From: Heterobilharzia americana
Lineage: Eukaryota > Platyhelminthes > Trematoda > Strigeidida > Schistosomatidae
NCBI GenBank assembly: GCA_944470555.2
Contig: OX104127.1
Location: forward strand, 142,060,786 to 142,124,785
Direction: 5' to 3'
Length of the DNA: 64,000 bases
Under the pieces are notes generated by a model. That model was not told the DNA's origin, searched no databases, and was given only the letters and a program-made list of their open reading frames with translations. The translations under genes and the position numbers were made by a program. Shown here piece by piece: positions 26,201 through 36,100 of this stretch. Numbering within the stretch: position 1 is the first letter of the stretch; each line of letters opens with the position of its first letter.

Positions 26201-27085
26201 CTCATGCAAAATGGATATCCATCCAGATTTATCGATAAGAACTTGAAAGTAAGTCAGAATACGGAGCGAGTACTCACAGTTCCTAAGAAGACCTTGTTTA
26301 TGAGCGTTGTTTTCAGAGGCGATACGGCAGCAGAGATCCTGAAGAATCGGCTGTCCAGATCTCCGAAGAAGACATTATTCTCTGCGAAGCTGCAGATTAG
26401 CTTCTCCAGTCAACAACTCACTCCAGAGTGCGTTAAGGACAAGTTGCCACTTTGAGCCACCTCGATATGTGTCTACAAATTTACTTGCTCCTGTGGAGCT
26501 AGTTATATAGGCCGCACAAAGCGCACGCTTTCCAAACGTATCTCGGAGCACTATTCTGCATAGTTGTCGAGGGGAGAATGTAAATCAATTAACAGTTCAA
26601 TTCTTGAACATTTGGTCAACTCTGGATATAAAGCTAGACCAGAATCCTCCTTCAGTGTCATTTATCGTGTCAAATGGAATAGTTCGAAAGGAGTACACCT
26701 TCGACAGTTGTGCACAGTGGAGGCACTGGCAATTCATCAATTCAAGCCTGATCTCTGCGTGCAAAAGAAGTATGTTCAATCTCTCTTCTTACCATGGTCT
26801 TAACACTCACTTTTTTTTCTATTTCATTATAATTAATTGGTTTATTATTATCACTTTCATTATGATCCTTGTCTCATTCTTCACCTTCTTTACATCTGTC
26901 TATCAAGTGGAGACTCAATATTTGCGTTTCTTATCTACCAACAATTTTCATCTTGTCGAACTCCTTGCCTTCCTCGGTATTTCTACTGTCTTAGTTTATA
27001 AAACAACTACTTTGCATTCCTGATTCCGGTTCTTTAGCACTGTGTTAATGATGTAATTATACCCTATTGTTTTATAATAGACTTT

Positions 27086-27175
<90 letters not shown>

Positions 27176-30100
27176 GAATGTACAGCTATAGAAAATGATA
27201 TCGTCGAGAAAGAAAATTTTCTTCGCTGAATTATCTCTTCTCTATGACTCAATGGGCATGTTTCGTAGTCGATAATAAGCTTTATATACTCCAGTTAATT
27301 GTAGATATGCATGAAGATAAATCGATGGTTAAGGCAGTAACATTTCATTTATTGATGTGAAATATCGAATTGAAGTCGAAATCCACTCAACAACTTTGTA
27401 CACATTTGTCTAGTAGGTAACCAACCACACCTGTTGAGTGAAGGTTAATACTAATACTATTACTTGATTGTCCAAACTTTGGCAGGTGGAATATCGGGGC
27501 GATGGGAGGGGGGTGGGTGCTCAAACCCACGACCCATTGGTTGAAATTCATCTCGGTAAACCAAAGAGTCATAGATAGATTCCTGATTTCTATACTGTCA
27601 ACATTTGAATGATTTGTGAATAGTTGGTAACAGAATCTTCTTTTATTCTCTTTACAGATATCTAGATGTAGGGGAATCAAGAGAATATTCTTAGTTTAGT
27701 TTTATAATGTTTCAATTTATAGACCTATTTATTAGTGTCTTTTAGTAGAAAATTTAAAAATATTCTCCCTGTTATTGTAAAGATTTTCATTCAGTTTACT
27801 TTACCTTGTAATCAGTATACGATGTATCAAATCGTGAAAGTTTTGAGCATCTTTCTAGTTGGATGGAAGAGTTGAAAACTTATGCAGACAATCCAAATAT
27901 GGTAAAACTTCTAGTTGGCAATAAAATTGATAGTGTAAGTTGTTGTTATAGTGTATTCCATTGACAGTTAGTTATCTGGTCTCTTTTAATAATTTTATTA
28001 TTATTATTATTATCATTTATCCCTTGGGTTCCTAGTGGAACATAGGGCTTCAATGACACGTCACCATTTCACTCTCTTCTCTGCAATCTTTTGAACCTGG
28101 CTCCACAACTGACCACAAGCTTTCATTTCCTCCTCACACCATCTCCTCCATATCACCCTCACCTCGGATGCCCAACTCGTCGTTTCTCATACGAGTTCTA
28201 CTCAACGGCCTGGCCTGGCACGAAATGTTCCCAAACCGTCTTCCTTCTCAGTGTATGGCCAATCCAATCCATCTCCACTCTCTTCTTCTGCACATTTGTT
28301 AGGCGATAAGTTTTTGGTTGGTTCGTTGTCAACCAGTCAGAGTGAATTGCTTGTTGCTTATTCTTCAGTGTGGAGTGAGCGCAGGTGGCAGCTGTTGTTT
28401 CATGCATGTTTGTAGTTTGTTGGGAATACTTTTCGTAAGGTGCCAAGTCTGTGAACCGTCATATAGAAGCACTGACTTACTTGACTGACACTAGTGTTGA
28501 AAATCCGGATGTTGTTCACAATTTATGCTGAGTGGTGTGCAGTGCAGTACATCTCCAATTTGACACCGTCATGTGTGCCAGAACCGCCACGTGTAGTTGA
28601 GACGATGCTGGCTGTGTAGATGAGAGGGAGAACTTTGTTTAGATTTCCCCCGTTGATGGTAATTGTTACTTGTTGTAGGTGTTGTTGGTTGGGTATCTTC
28701 ATCACCTGTGTCTTCTGTATGTCCACCTGAAGTCAGTGCCATCTTCCTTCGCCGTCCCGCCTCTTCTTTCAACTTGTTAGTCTTCGTCTGTGAATAGATT
28801 TTCGAGTTTGTGAGAGAAGACATTAGACATAGATCATGATCGGTGGCGAAATCTAAATCTTCTAGGCTATTTTCATCTGTCCAGCCAGCGCATGCCCATC
28901 TTCTCGCTCCTCACGACTTGCTGCATCATCCAGTCCAGTCGACCACAATCAGGAAGATTATGGGTGATGGTAGGTGGCAGCTTTGTCTTACTCCGGTCTT
29001 CACTTCAATGGCGTCGCTGAGCTTTCCATTGTGAATCACTTGGCATGTAGGATCTTCATACAGCTGTTGAATGAGATTGATAAAGGTTTGTGGTATTCGG
29101 TAATGTTGAAGCAGCAGCTGCCAAATCACTTTGTCGGTCGACGTTGTCGATGGCCTTTTCAAAATCGATGGGGTTTTTGAGACGACTGCCATTCTGCGCT
29201 CTGTTCTGTGATGATGCGTAGTGTAGCGTTGTAATTTGGTTCGCACATGATTTGTACTTTCTAAAGCCAGCCTGTTCCTGTCGTAATTTTGAATGCAGCG
29301 TATCTTTTAGTCCGTCCAGGATGATGCTGCATAATATTTTCCTTGGGTCGGACAGGGGTGGAGCATGATTCTGCGCCAGTTCTTGCAAAGACTTATGTCC
29401 CTCTTCTTTGGAGGCTTGATGAGGTAACCCTTCTCCTAATCGGCAGTTGCCTTTCCTTTCTCCCTTCCTAATCTTCTGGAATAGTGGTGTGAGCATATCC
29501 GCTGTTGTCTCTGCGTCTGTTTTCAGTGCTTCTGGTGGAATTCCATCTGGTCCTGCTGCTTTCCTGGCTTTCAGAAGTATTTTTGCATAACTTGGAGAAA
29601 GCAGCATTAAAAAAAATATCAACGAAGATATAGGTTTCGCATTGTTTCACAAGTGTTTTAACCGGTTGTTTAAACATTTTGAATAAGAATAGGCTACTAT
29701 GGTTTTTTTAGAAAATTCAAAATACACAGTTTATCCACACAAAGTTAATCAGCCTACAGTTCTTGCAAATACTAAGTAGGAGAAGGAAAGTGGAGACATT
29801 TTCTCGGTTAATTTCATTGGTTCATGCGTGTGTTTAAGAGAATCTTGCAATTCAGGAGGGATTCCACTTTCATCTATCCAATTTAGAAAAGTTTATAGAA
29901 GGTTAGGATTGACACCACATCTTTATGATTCTTAGGTCCTTGAACATATTCATACATCAAGCATTATCTAACATCGAACTAAATATGAACTCCTTATATA
30001 TTACTTCTCAAGTGTGAACCAAACATGAAAGTTTCTTAAACACCTAGGTCGTTCTGTTGTCTTATGATTGACCATACCTGCGTATATTTCAATGAAAATT

Positions 30101-30460
30101 AGTCAAAGAAGCATCTTGTACACTGATGAAAGAAATCTTTAACAATTAATACGATGTATTTAAAGCAGATGAGAATAGAATTGTTATTGTTATCTTGATT
30201 ATTTTGAATTGTAGGAGCCTCGAGAAATTCCCCGTGAAGAAGGTCTTCGTTTTGCTCGTCTCTACAATATGCCTTATGCTGAAACAAGTGCTAAAACCAA
30301 TGAAGGTGTTCATCAATTATTTTGTGAAGTTGTAACAAATATATATAATCATTCTGAATTATGGAATCAAGGTAAAAAACGTGCAGTTTCTGGTGTTACA
30401 AGTCGTGCTAATTTAGGTCAATTTCAAGATGAACAATCACAAAGTGGTTGTTGTTCATAA
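14266..30460 (+). CDS. RAB18: Ras-related small GTPase Rab18
   Basis: Six exons: 14266-14342, 14385-14440, 14484-14548, 18517-18589, 27816-27934, 30215-30460 (636 nt, 211 aa, stop TAA). All introns begin GT and end AG and phases agree. G1 is GDSGVGKSS (exons 1-2), G2 includes SATIGVDF (2-3), G3 is DTAGQERFRTLTP (4), G4 is NKID (5) and G5 is ETSAK (6). The C-terminus CCS provides two cysteines for geranylgeranylation. Vertebrate Rab18 is ~206 aa and shares GKSSLLLR, ATIGVDFKVK and AGQERFRTLTP. Established roles of Rab18 are membrane traffic at the ER, lipid droplets and Golgi. ATG 14266 puts 12 residues before KLLLIG; an in-frame ATG at 14122 would add 48 residues with no Rab likeness, so it was not chosen. 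The large introns are packed with transposable elements, yet the coding sequence is undamaged. An AATAAA at 30661 fits the transcript end. Confidence 0.9.
14700..15235 (+). mobile_element. Decayed RTE-like 3' fragment in Rab18 intron 3
   Basis: Scattered frames give FDYHCLHKIAG, LRLRCLEHVLRMSSQRRSYH and WHRGVR. These match the VFDHRCLRSIGR, HRLRWLGHVLRMPSHRLPRH and TWHQCM blocks of RTE copy 2. Order and strand are preserved, but there are many frameshifts, and it is a more distant subfamily than the other RTE pieces. Confidence 0.5.
15749..15976 (-). mobile_element. RTE 3'-terminal coding fragment, inverted, in Rab18 intron 3
   Basis: The - strand end reads NPWFQTLDNMAENWWQYRVCIHLLSS, the counterpart of NQWLETLGDMAQNRSQWRRC of copy 2. 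Sequence from about 15976 to 16300 may be more of the same relic but is not clearly readable. Confidence 0.5.
17103..17305 (-). repeat. Smα-like tRNA-derived SINE (family A), core-disrupted
   Basis: Read on the - strand: A-box-like GGTGTAGTGGATAACGCCC, B-box-like GAGTCCGAATCCC, a spacer with CATCACTCACTGGG, then a hammerhead-like region ending TCCTGGATTCCACTCCTAGCC. The catalytic CTGATGA is interrupted by CCAG (CTGA-CCAG-TGA) and GAA reads CAA, so no active ribozyme is expected. It lies in Rab18 intron 3. Confidence 0.75.
17311..17418. repeat. Inverted repeat with 41-nt arms (hairpin)
   Basis: Arms 17311-17351 and 17378-17418 are reverse complements with one mismatch (ACACC against GGTAT) around a 26-nt loop. 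It sits directly beside the head of the SINE at 17103-17305. The GGACCGAATTGATCGGT-type centre recurs beside another family A SINE near 39796. Confidence 0.8.
17600..17910. repeat. Inverted pair of tRNA-headed SINEs (family D)
   Basis: The - strand unit 17765-17600 has TAGCTCAGTTGGTAGAGCAC and GGTTCGAATTCGG boxes followed by TTTCATTTGACCTTCAATCATC. The + strand unit starting at about 17828 has ATAGCTCAGATGGTAGAGCA and GATTCAAATCCGA. These are SINE heads resembling tRNA, not functional tRNA genes: the anticodon-arm pairing is poor and a shared non-tRNA tail follows. Confidence 0.7.
18675..18832 (-). repeat. Family B SINE with degenerate hammerhead, split by an RTE
   Basis: The reverse complement gives a hammerhead-like stretch: CTGACGA core, stem II GTCCCATACTAGGAT, GAA, stem III ACAA/CTGT (one mismatch), cleavage TGTC. 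Its tRNA-head side is interrupted at 18832 by RTE copy 2. The rest probably resumes at 22765 with AAGGTTCTG. Confidence 0.65.
18833..22764 (+). mobile_element. RTE-clade retrotransposon copy 2, complete ends, inactive
   Basis: It is flanked by the direct repeat TCACGAGATC (18823-18832 and 22765-22774), so both ends are defined (3932 bp). 5' UTR 18833-19120. N-terminal and endonuclease frames run 19123-20342, with a one-base loss near 19650 splitting them (DVCCVCETHIQDPS, VVVAGDLNAQVGRLSE). RT at 20950-21970 has LDLKAAFDSVDREVLW, SSGVRQGCPLSPFLFN and LEYADDIVLLGEDADKM. A good C-terminal frame at 22007-22573 has LLYGCETWPLKVEDTKRLQVFDHRCL. Stops such as those near 20578, 20697, 20896 and 21150 are shared with copy 1. 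It lies in Rab18 intron 4 in the sense direction. Confidence 0.9.
22799..25010 (+). repeat. Arm A of a ~2.2-kb inverted repeat
   Basis: The sequence from CTATACAAAAACGGATTTTA to the SINE near 25010 is present as a reverse complement at 36197-38767, at high identity by eye. It is non-coding, with a (GAGT)n tract at about 24010-24036. The arms enclose Rab18 exons 5 and 6 and the 3' exon of the - strand gene. Compared with arm B it lacks a 382-bp block at 24870/24871. Confidence 0.85.
24957..25217 (-). repeat. Family A (Smα-like) SINE with target-site duplication
   Basis: Flanked by TCTGAGTATT on both sides (about 24947 and 25218). The - strand shows A- and B-box-like heads (GAGTCCAAGTGGG at the B box) and a hammerhead region whose core reads CTGA-CTAG-TGA, a four-base insertion. 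Beside the head, a small hairpin pairs TTTTAATGTTGTTG with CAACAACAACATTAA (25170-25217). Confidence 0.7.
25289..27266 (+). mobile_element. Penelope-like retroelement with inverted terminal repeats
   Basis: RT frames 25458-26455 (SLDAFSLFTNILLTETI, DGVAIGSPLGQLLADCFM, YKRYMDDTFII, EFHFLDILLKRRPDGSL, IYRKPTWNG) are followed by a GIY-YIG endonuclease at 26460-26800 (CGASYIGRTKRTLSKRISEH, VEALAIHQFKPDLC). Frameshifts at ~25795 and ~26071 and stops break it, and the N-terminal RT is missing. About 75-nt inverted repeats close the element (25289-25365 and ~27165-27245), containing AATTCAGCGAAGAAAATTTT. Direct repeats AGTCGATAATAA at 25277-25288 and 27267-27278 mark the insertion. It lies in Rab18 intron 4. 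Terminal repeats in inverted arrangement are characteristic of Penelope-like elements. Confidence 0.85.
27091..27174. repeat. (TA)42 microsatellite
   Basis: 84 bases of uninterrupted TA next to the right terminal repeat of the Penelope-like element. The left terminal repeat carries only a short TATATATAT, so the tract expanded after insertion. Confidence 0.95.
27400..27590 (-). repeat. tRNA-headed SINE-like repeat in Rab18 intron 4
   Basis: The - strand reads TTTGGTTTACCGAGATGAAT, then GGGTCGTGGGTTTGAGCACCC about 20 bases on, the A- and B-box layout of a tRNA-derived head. A tail follows containing CCAAAGTTTGGACAATCAAG. No hammerhead core was found. Confidence 0.45.
27985..29640 (-). mobile_element. 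SR2-like RTE fragment, antisense in Rab18 intron 5
   Basis: The - strand starts near 29640 with ARKAAGPDGIPPEALKTDAE. It continues through ILCSIILDGLKDTLHSKLRQEQAGFRKYKSC in two pieces, DFEKAIDNVDRQSDL, KTGVRQSCHLPS, MKIPNQQHLQQVT and KKRVEMDWIGHTLRRKTVWE. It ends in a (TAA)n-type 3' tail at about 27995-28016. This is a second RTE subfamily (SR2/Perere-3-like by motif memory), distinct from the 5.2 and 18.8 kb copies. It is frameshifted and internally deleted near 28545; the same deletion occurs at 45.4 and 57.3 kb. Confidence 0.8.
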
Positions 30461-30660
30461 CACTACTTACTTGTGTATGTGTGTGTGTGTATACATTTTT
30501 TACTCAAATATTGGAAATCCATGACTTCTCTATGATATTACTGATATGTTAATTCCTGTCCTCTTTGAATGCGCATACCCTGTAACCTTATTTATTCCAT
30601 GTTTTTTTTTGGTATCATTTTATGTCACGGAACTGTACTTTCATATTCATTGCTTCTAGG

Positions 30661-30666
30661 AATAAA
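30661..30666 (+). terminator. Polyadenylation signal of the Rab18 gene
   Basis: AATAAA lies 200 bases after the stop codon, in an AT-rich 3' UTR holding a short TG run (30475-30492). It is the first canonical hexamer downstream of the stop. Confidence 0.55.
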
Positions 30667-31589
30667 GCGCTATACACCTTTTTGACTGTGGTATACTTGA
30701 CTACACTGTGATCATATTTTGCAGATATCAACTATTTACCATTGTTTCTTTCTGTTAGATATAAACCATTTTTATTATTCCTATTTTTGTTTCATTGGTT
30801 CCATTTTCCTTTTTTTGTTTTTCGAGGGTGTAGAAAGCGACTTTTTTGTTTTGTTTTTTATTTAGTCATTTTAAAAATTGGTTCTTTTTTTTGTATGCAT
30901 ATTCACTTCTGCGTATTCATTGAATTTTGTATCTTTCAATTTTCAATGGTTTGTTGTTTATTTTGATATTGATTACTTTGTGATTTTTTTTTCTAAAAAG
31001 AAAAACAAACAAACAAAGTAACATGTTGTTATGTGATCTCTTGTCATTATTGTGTATGGAATTTGTGCAGTCCTACTTATATTTTGTTGATGCTAACACA
31101 ATTTTACTCATATTTGTTCATCTTTCACTAGAAGAAAGTAAACGCATAATTCATAAAAGTTTCGTATAACTTTGTGTTTTCTAAAGTTGGAATTGTGTTT
31201 ACCACCGGGTATTGATAAATATCTTTTGACGATTAAAATTATAGTCATACTGTCCAGCAGAGCTTTAGATGGTATATATTAGAGCTGCTGTGTAAATCCG
31301 GCATGTTCATTTGAAAATATGCCTTACAACATTGGTAACCAATCAGAATAGTTATTACTCCCCCATCTTAGTATGTCATGTTGAATGATGCATTTTGTGC
31401 TGACTGTTTCCTTTATTGGTTTATTGATGTTCATATTCGATGAATTGTTCGTAATTATACTATGTTTTATCATATTGGGTTCTTATTGTCTTTCAATGTT
31501 TTGACACATAGATCAGTTACAATTAGCGGGATTTTACATTTATTCATTGGCTGAAATCTGTTTATTCATGCTATAGGATTGAGTGAATC

Positions 31590-32340
31590 TGATCAACCCT
31601 GGTTGTTGAGTGCCCAATGAAATCACTGAAAGGATACAAAGGACTCAATTGGCTTTCGCCAACTTACGCTATCTATTGCGCCACTGCGATATCCCGTTGT
31701 CGATTTTAAGGGTCAAGTGAACTGATCTACAGTTGTGAAACATGACCATTAATTGTAGACGGTATGAGAAGGTTTCAGGTGTTTGATCACCATTGCCTTC
31801 ATAGCATAGGCCATGTGTTGTGTTACCATGTGAGTAGCATAGAAATCAGGTGTAACGTTTTCAGGAGAAGAGGAAAGTCAGTTAATGTGGTTGTGAACCT
31901 TCACCGACTGAGATGTCTGGGACATGTGCTACACATGTCTAGTCACCGTTTGCCTCGTGGTATAGTGTTGTTCAGGCTGGAGCGACTAGAATGAAACATC
32001 AGATCATTTCATGAAATCTTTCACTGTTAATTTGAGAGAGGTAGGGAGATTCAGACTAGCCAGTTGGAGTCCACATAACAATAGAAACCAATGGTTGGAG
32101 ACTTTAGGTGATATTGTCTCAGAACCGATCTGAGTGGTTAAGATGTACCCACACCTTATCTTCATCATAACCGACATACTGAATTCAGCATCTCATTCCT
32201 GTTTCCTTTTGGATTTGACCGACTTTTGTTTCTTTCTTCATCTTTCATCCTACTACTCTGTTACATGTTGTATTGATATGAGGTGTAGCAACTTGGATAG
32301 TTACGTATTTATGCCTTATTGTATGTTGATATTGATTTAA
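31590..32340 (+). mobile_element. RTE C-terminal and 3' UTR fragment
   Basis: Blocks MRRFQVFDHHCLHSIGHVL, RRGKSVNVVVNLHRLRCLG and HVLHMSSHRLPRG (31764-31994) match the C-terminus of RTE copy 2. The 3' UTR follows to GTATGTTGATATTGATTTAA at 32340. It is 5' truncated, downstream of the Rab18 transcript end. Confidence 0.75.
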
Positions 32341-33135
32341 TCTGAGAAAACGATGCATGGCTATAGATTTCTCTTCAACTAATGTTTGAAAAATCTTATC
32401 GTCATGATTATTTTCTTTTTTAACTTTCAGTGTCTTTGATCCATTGTTGTTAGGGATTACTTCATTTCTCCCTCCGTCTTACCTTTTCTAAACTGTACAT
32501 CAATGTATTGATCTAAAGTTTTACATGTAATACCAGATCGTATTTTAATTTGATATGTTTGTCTATACAATAGTGCATAACACGTATATTTTCTTTCATA
32601 GATATCACTCTTCATTATGAAGGTATACATCGAGTTGTAAATAATTCAATTGTTCTAGGAATTTGTATGTTGGTTGTTATTATCAGAGTTATATAGTGCA
32701 TACAGTGGAATAAACTAATTTCATAAAAGAAGATATTGTTAATTATTTTATTATTTATAAAAATCTGAAAAATAGTTTCAATAGAATGAATGTAATCAGT
32801 ATGTGAAAATTAAAAAAAACAAAAACAAAACAAAGATAGCTCAGAAGAAGAAACAGAAATTGAAAAGATTACTTAATTTAGGTATACATTAATGTATGCC
32901 AGAGTTGTTTTTTTTAGTGTATTCACCTGGAGACATTTATCATTTAGTATGAAGTTTTATACTAGTGAACTGTCTACTGTTGAAAGCTGAAATTATAAAC
33001 ATTTAATGTATATTGTCAGCATGGAAGGGGTATGAAGTTGTATAGTCATGGTATTAGTAAAAATTGTAAAACATGAGTGAAGACATCAATATTAATGAGT
33101 AAAGTATTACACATTAGTATGTACACTGATTCCAG

Positions 33136-36100
33136 TTATAGTAATAAATAATCAGAATTATACTGTTCACTTGTCAATAATGGATCTTTAGTTGTTACAA
33201 TAATTGAAGCTTTTCGATTAGAATTCTCAGATGACAATAATGGATGTTTTTGGTCAGATTGATTTTGTTTTGTTATATAATTAGGTCCTTGATAAAAATG
33301 ACAGGAAACAGGTAACAATAAAATGTTGTGTTTAGTAAAATCAGTTGAAAATTGTATAACTAAATCCTCTCTTCTTCAATGTATTCAAGAGAAAATTTTT
33401 ACACAACAAAACTATTTAGTTTCCATATAGTAGGAGGGGGGAAGGAATATCCTATCCAAATTCTATATACCTTTATTATTTCAAAAATGACAACTATTTA
33501 TACCATGTAAGGATATTCTTGATACGGCTTTATCAATGTGTAATGATGATAGATAATGGCTAGCAGTGGAATCCAGATCAACGTAGGTTTCGTCCTGATC
33601 GGGACTCATTAGTTGAATGTATCTGCTTCTCAGTGACTGATGGTGTTCATATTAATACTGAAACGCAGAACTCATCGCTTTAAACACCAAAGTATTATCC
33701 GGTGAGTCCTGACGTAAGGGGTGGCCTAGTGGATAGCAGTCAGGCGTTTGAAGGGATTGGTTCTGGGTTCGAGTCTTAGTGGGAATAAAATTACTCATGG
33801 GAAGGCAGATGGATGCGGCTGACGAATCTCGCATAGGACGAGACGCGCGTCCTGGATTTCGCTGCTAGCCTCTATCTATCATCACTATCAGAAGACATAA
33901 AGCCGAGAATATCTAAGCATTCCCACAGCACCCCATATGCCAATAGTAGTCAATAAACAATAAAGATTTTATAAGCTATCCCATCAAAACTATATTGAAA
34001 GGGTTTTAGTTTAATCCATTTTAAGCTTATAGTAATGATTTTATTTCTGACTTGTCAGTTGATTATTGATACACATCATCTTTTTTCAGTGAATTTATAA
34101 GTTAACATTTTCACTTTTAGGTATTGTTATTAAACTTTGGTTCAATGATTCAGACATTCAATCATCAACATTCCACATATATATTATCAGCATAACAAGT
34201 GTATTACATTTACATTAGAAAGCCATTGATTATCGATTCATGGATTGGTATTAGAGTTCGATATACATTTATTTATAAATACGCTGTGTACATAATTTAT
34301 TCCATTGTATTTCCAAGTCATCAGTAGCATAATATTCAGTTTAAATAAACTGAAAAGTTGATAAAAAAAATTCGAAAACAAACATATAACTTAGTGATGA
34401 TGTTTCCAGCATAAATTATCCATCATAATCATATCAATGTAATCATACTACTTTTGATATCTGGTTTTTATAGTCCTGTCACATCTCATTTTCTTTGTTT
34501 GATTGAGAGTACAATTTTCCATATATCTGTTATAGGTGTTGCGTCATTTCTATTACATGTTTTGGGTGTTAGTTGATTCGATAAACAAAGATTCAGTAAT
34601 TAATCTCTCTCTCTCGCTCCACCTAGTTACATTGGACTTAATTAATTACAGTGGTTTTATTCCACTCTATTGTGTGGTTATGTGTTAATGCATGCATTGC
34701 AATAGCCGAGTGTTTTTGTAGACTATTAATCTTCCTGGAGTCTGTTATTTTATATTTAGGTAAATTCCTTTGCTCCGCTATTCTAACTGACCCCAAACGG
34801 CTAGTTTGGCCTATCTATTTGACCTCACAGTCATTGCATGGAATTCGGTAGATTAGATTATTTTGCTTGATTGGTTCTATCGGATCCTTAAGCCACCTGA
34901 CAAAGCTTCTTTCTGAGTGAGTTTGTTGGTAGGTTTAAATGCCGACCTAATTCCAGCTTTGTGGAGAATCCCACGTAAATTTTCCGACGTTCCTTCCTTA
35001 CAGGGTAACGCAATAGGGGCTGCCAACTGCTTTCTACTCCTGTTACTGTTATTATTTCGTTTCGTACATGTTTGTACGACTTTCTTAATAAACTTTAAAG
35101 GATATCAACGCTTCTTTTATGTGCGTCAGTTCCTTGTTCAGGACTTTGGATTGACTAGTCAGTTTTTCAGGTGTATCATTTAAACACTTGACTAAACAAA
35201 TGATATCAGCTGGAGAACCACAGGAAAGCAGGGAGCACTGGACAGCTGTTTTGTCCTAGTGTGGGACCCCTCAGGAGTACACATCCATGGCTCCGCCCTG
35301 GTAGGGTCGAACCTAGGAACCTCAGGTTCCGTAGTCAGCACGTTGCCATTGAGTTATTGAGTCCGAATCCAATAGTCCATCTTTTCTACTTCTCTTGGTT
35401 CATGATACAGTGCGACTTCCATCCAGTGGCGTTGTCGAGTAACTGTCCACAAGTCCAACTTAGTTGGACCCACCGGTCACGACATTTCATTATGACTTTG
35501 AGAATCTCATCTCGAAGCTAAAAGGTAGTCAGTTTATGAACTATAAGTAATGTAAATACCACTGAAAAACTGTACACATAAGAAAAACAATCATAGTTTT
35601 CTAAATGTGTTTAACTACTCTAGAATTCTGAAAGTAATAAATCTTGAAATAATTTCGGTGAACGTGCACGTCAAGAAAAACAAGCTGACATATCGATTCA
35701 AACGTCTACATGAAATTATGGTGATGTAGTTAGCTAGATAATTCAAGTGAATTGGACAACTTGAATGTGACCTATCAATTTGTAGTGAGATCATTAAAAT
35801 GCCCATTATTAAAAAATTATCTGGCTATTATATAAGAACCATTGAGAATAGCTTAAACATCTGAAATATGTACTGATGTTTTATTAAACAGATGAAAAAT
35901 GATACGGATAATGTATAGTTTTATACTGAAACTGGAAAATATACCTGTATTTGTAGGGTGAAATTGTACACCATTTAACTTTGAATGGTTATCAGTTGAC
36001 AAAGCGGTGTTGACACGTCCGAATGGTGTTACATCTTCTATATCACTTTCCCATGAAGTAGACTGAGATTGATCTACAAAATTATACCATTGAACATATT

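Noticed and set aside
28091..28309. Conserved 72-codon open frames (also 46013-46231 and 58200-58418, other strand)
   Set aside because: They lie antisense to the SR2-like 3' coding region and are conserved only because the element copies are alike.
30742..30966. 74-codon Phe-rich open frame after Rab18
   Set aside because: T-rich 3' flank of Rab18; composition alone explains it.
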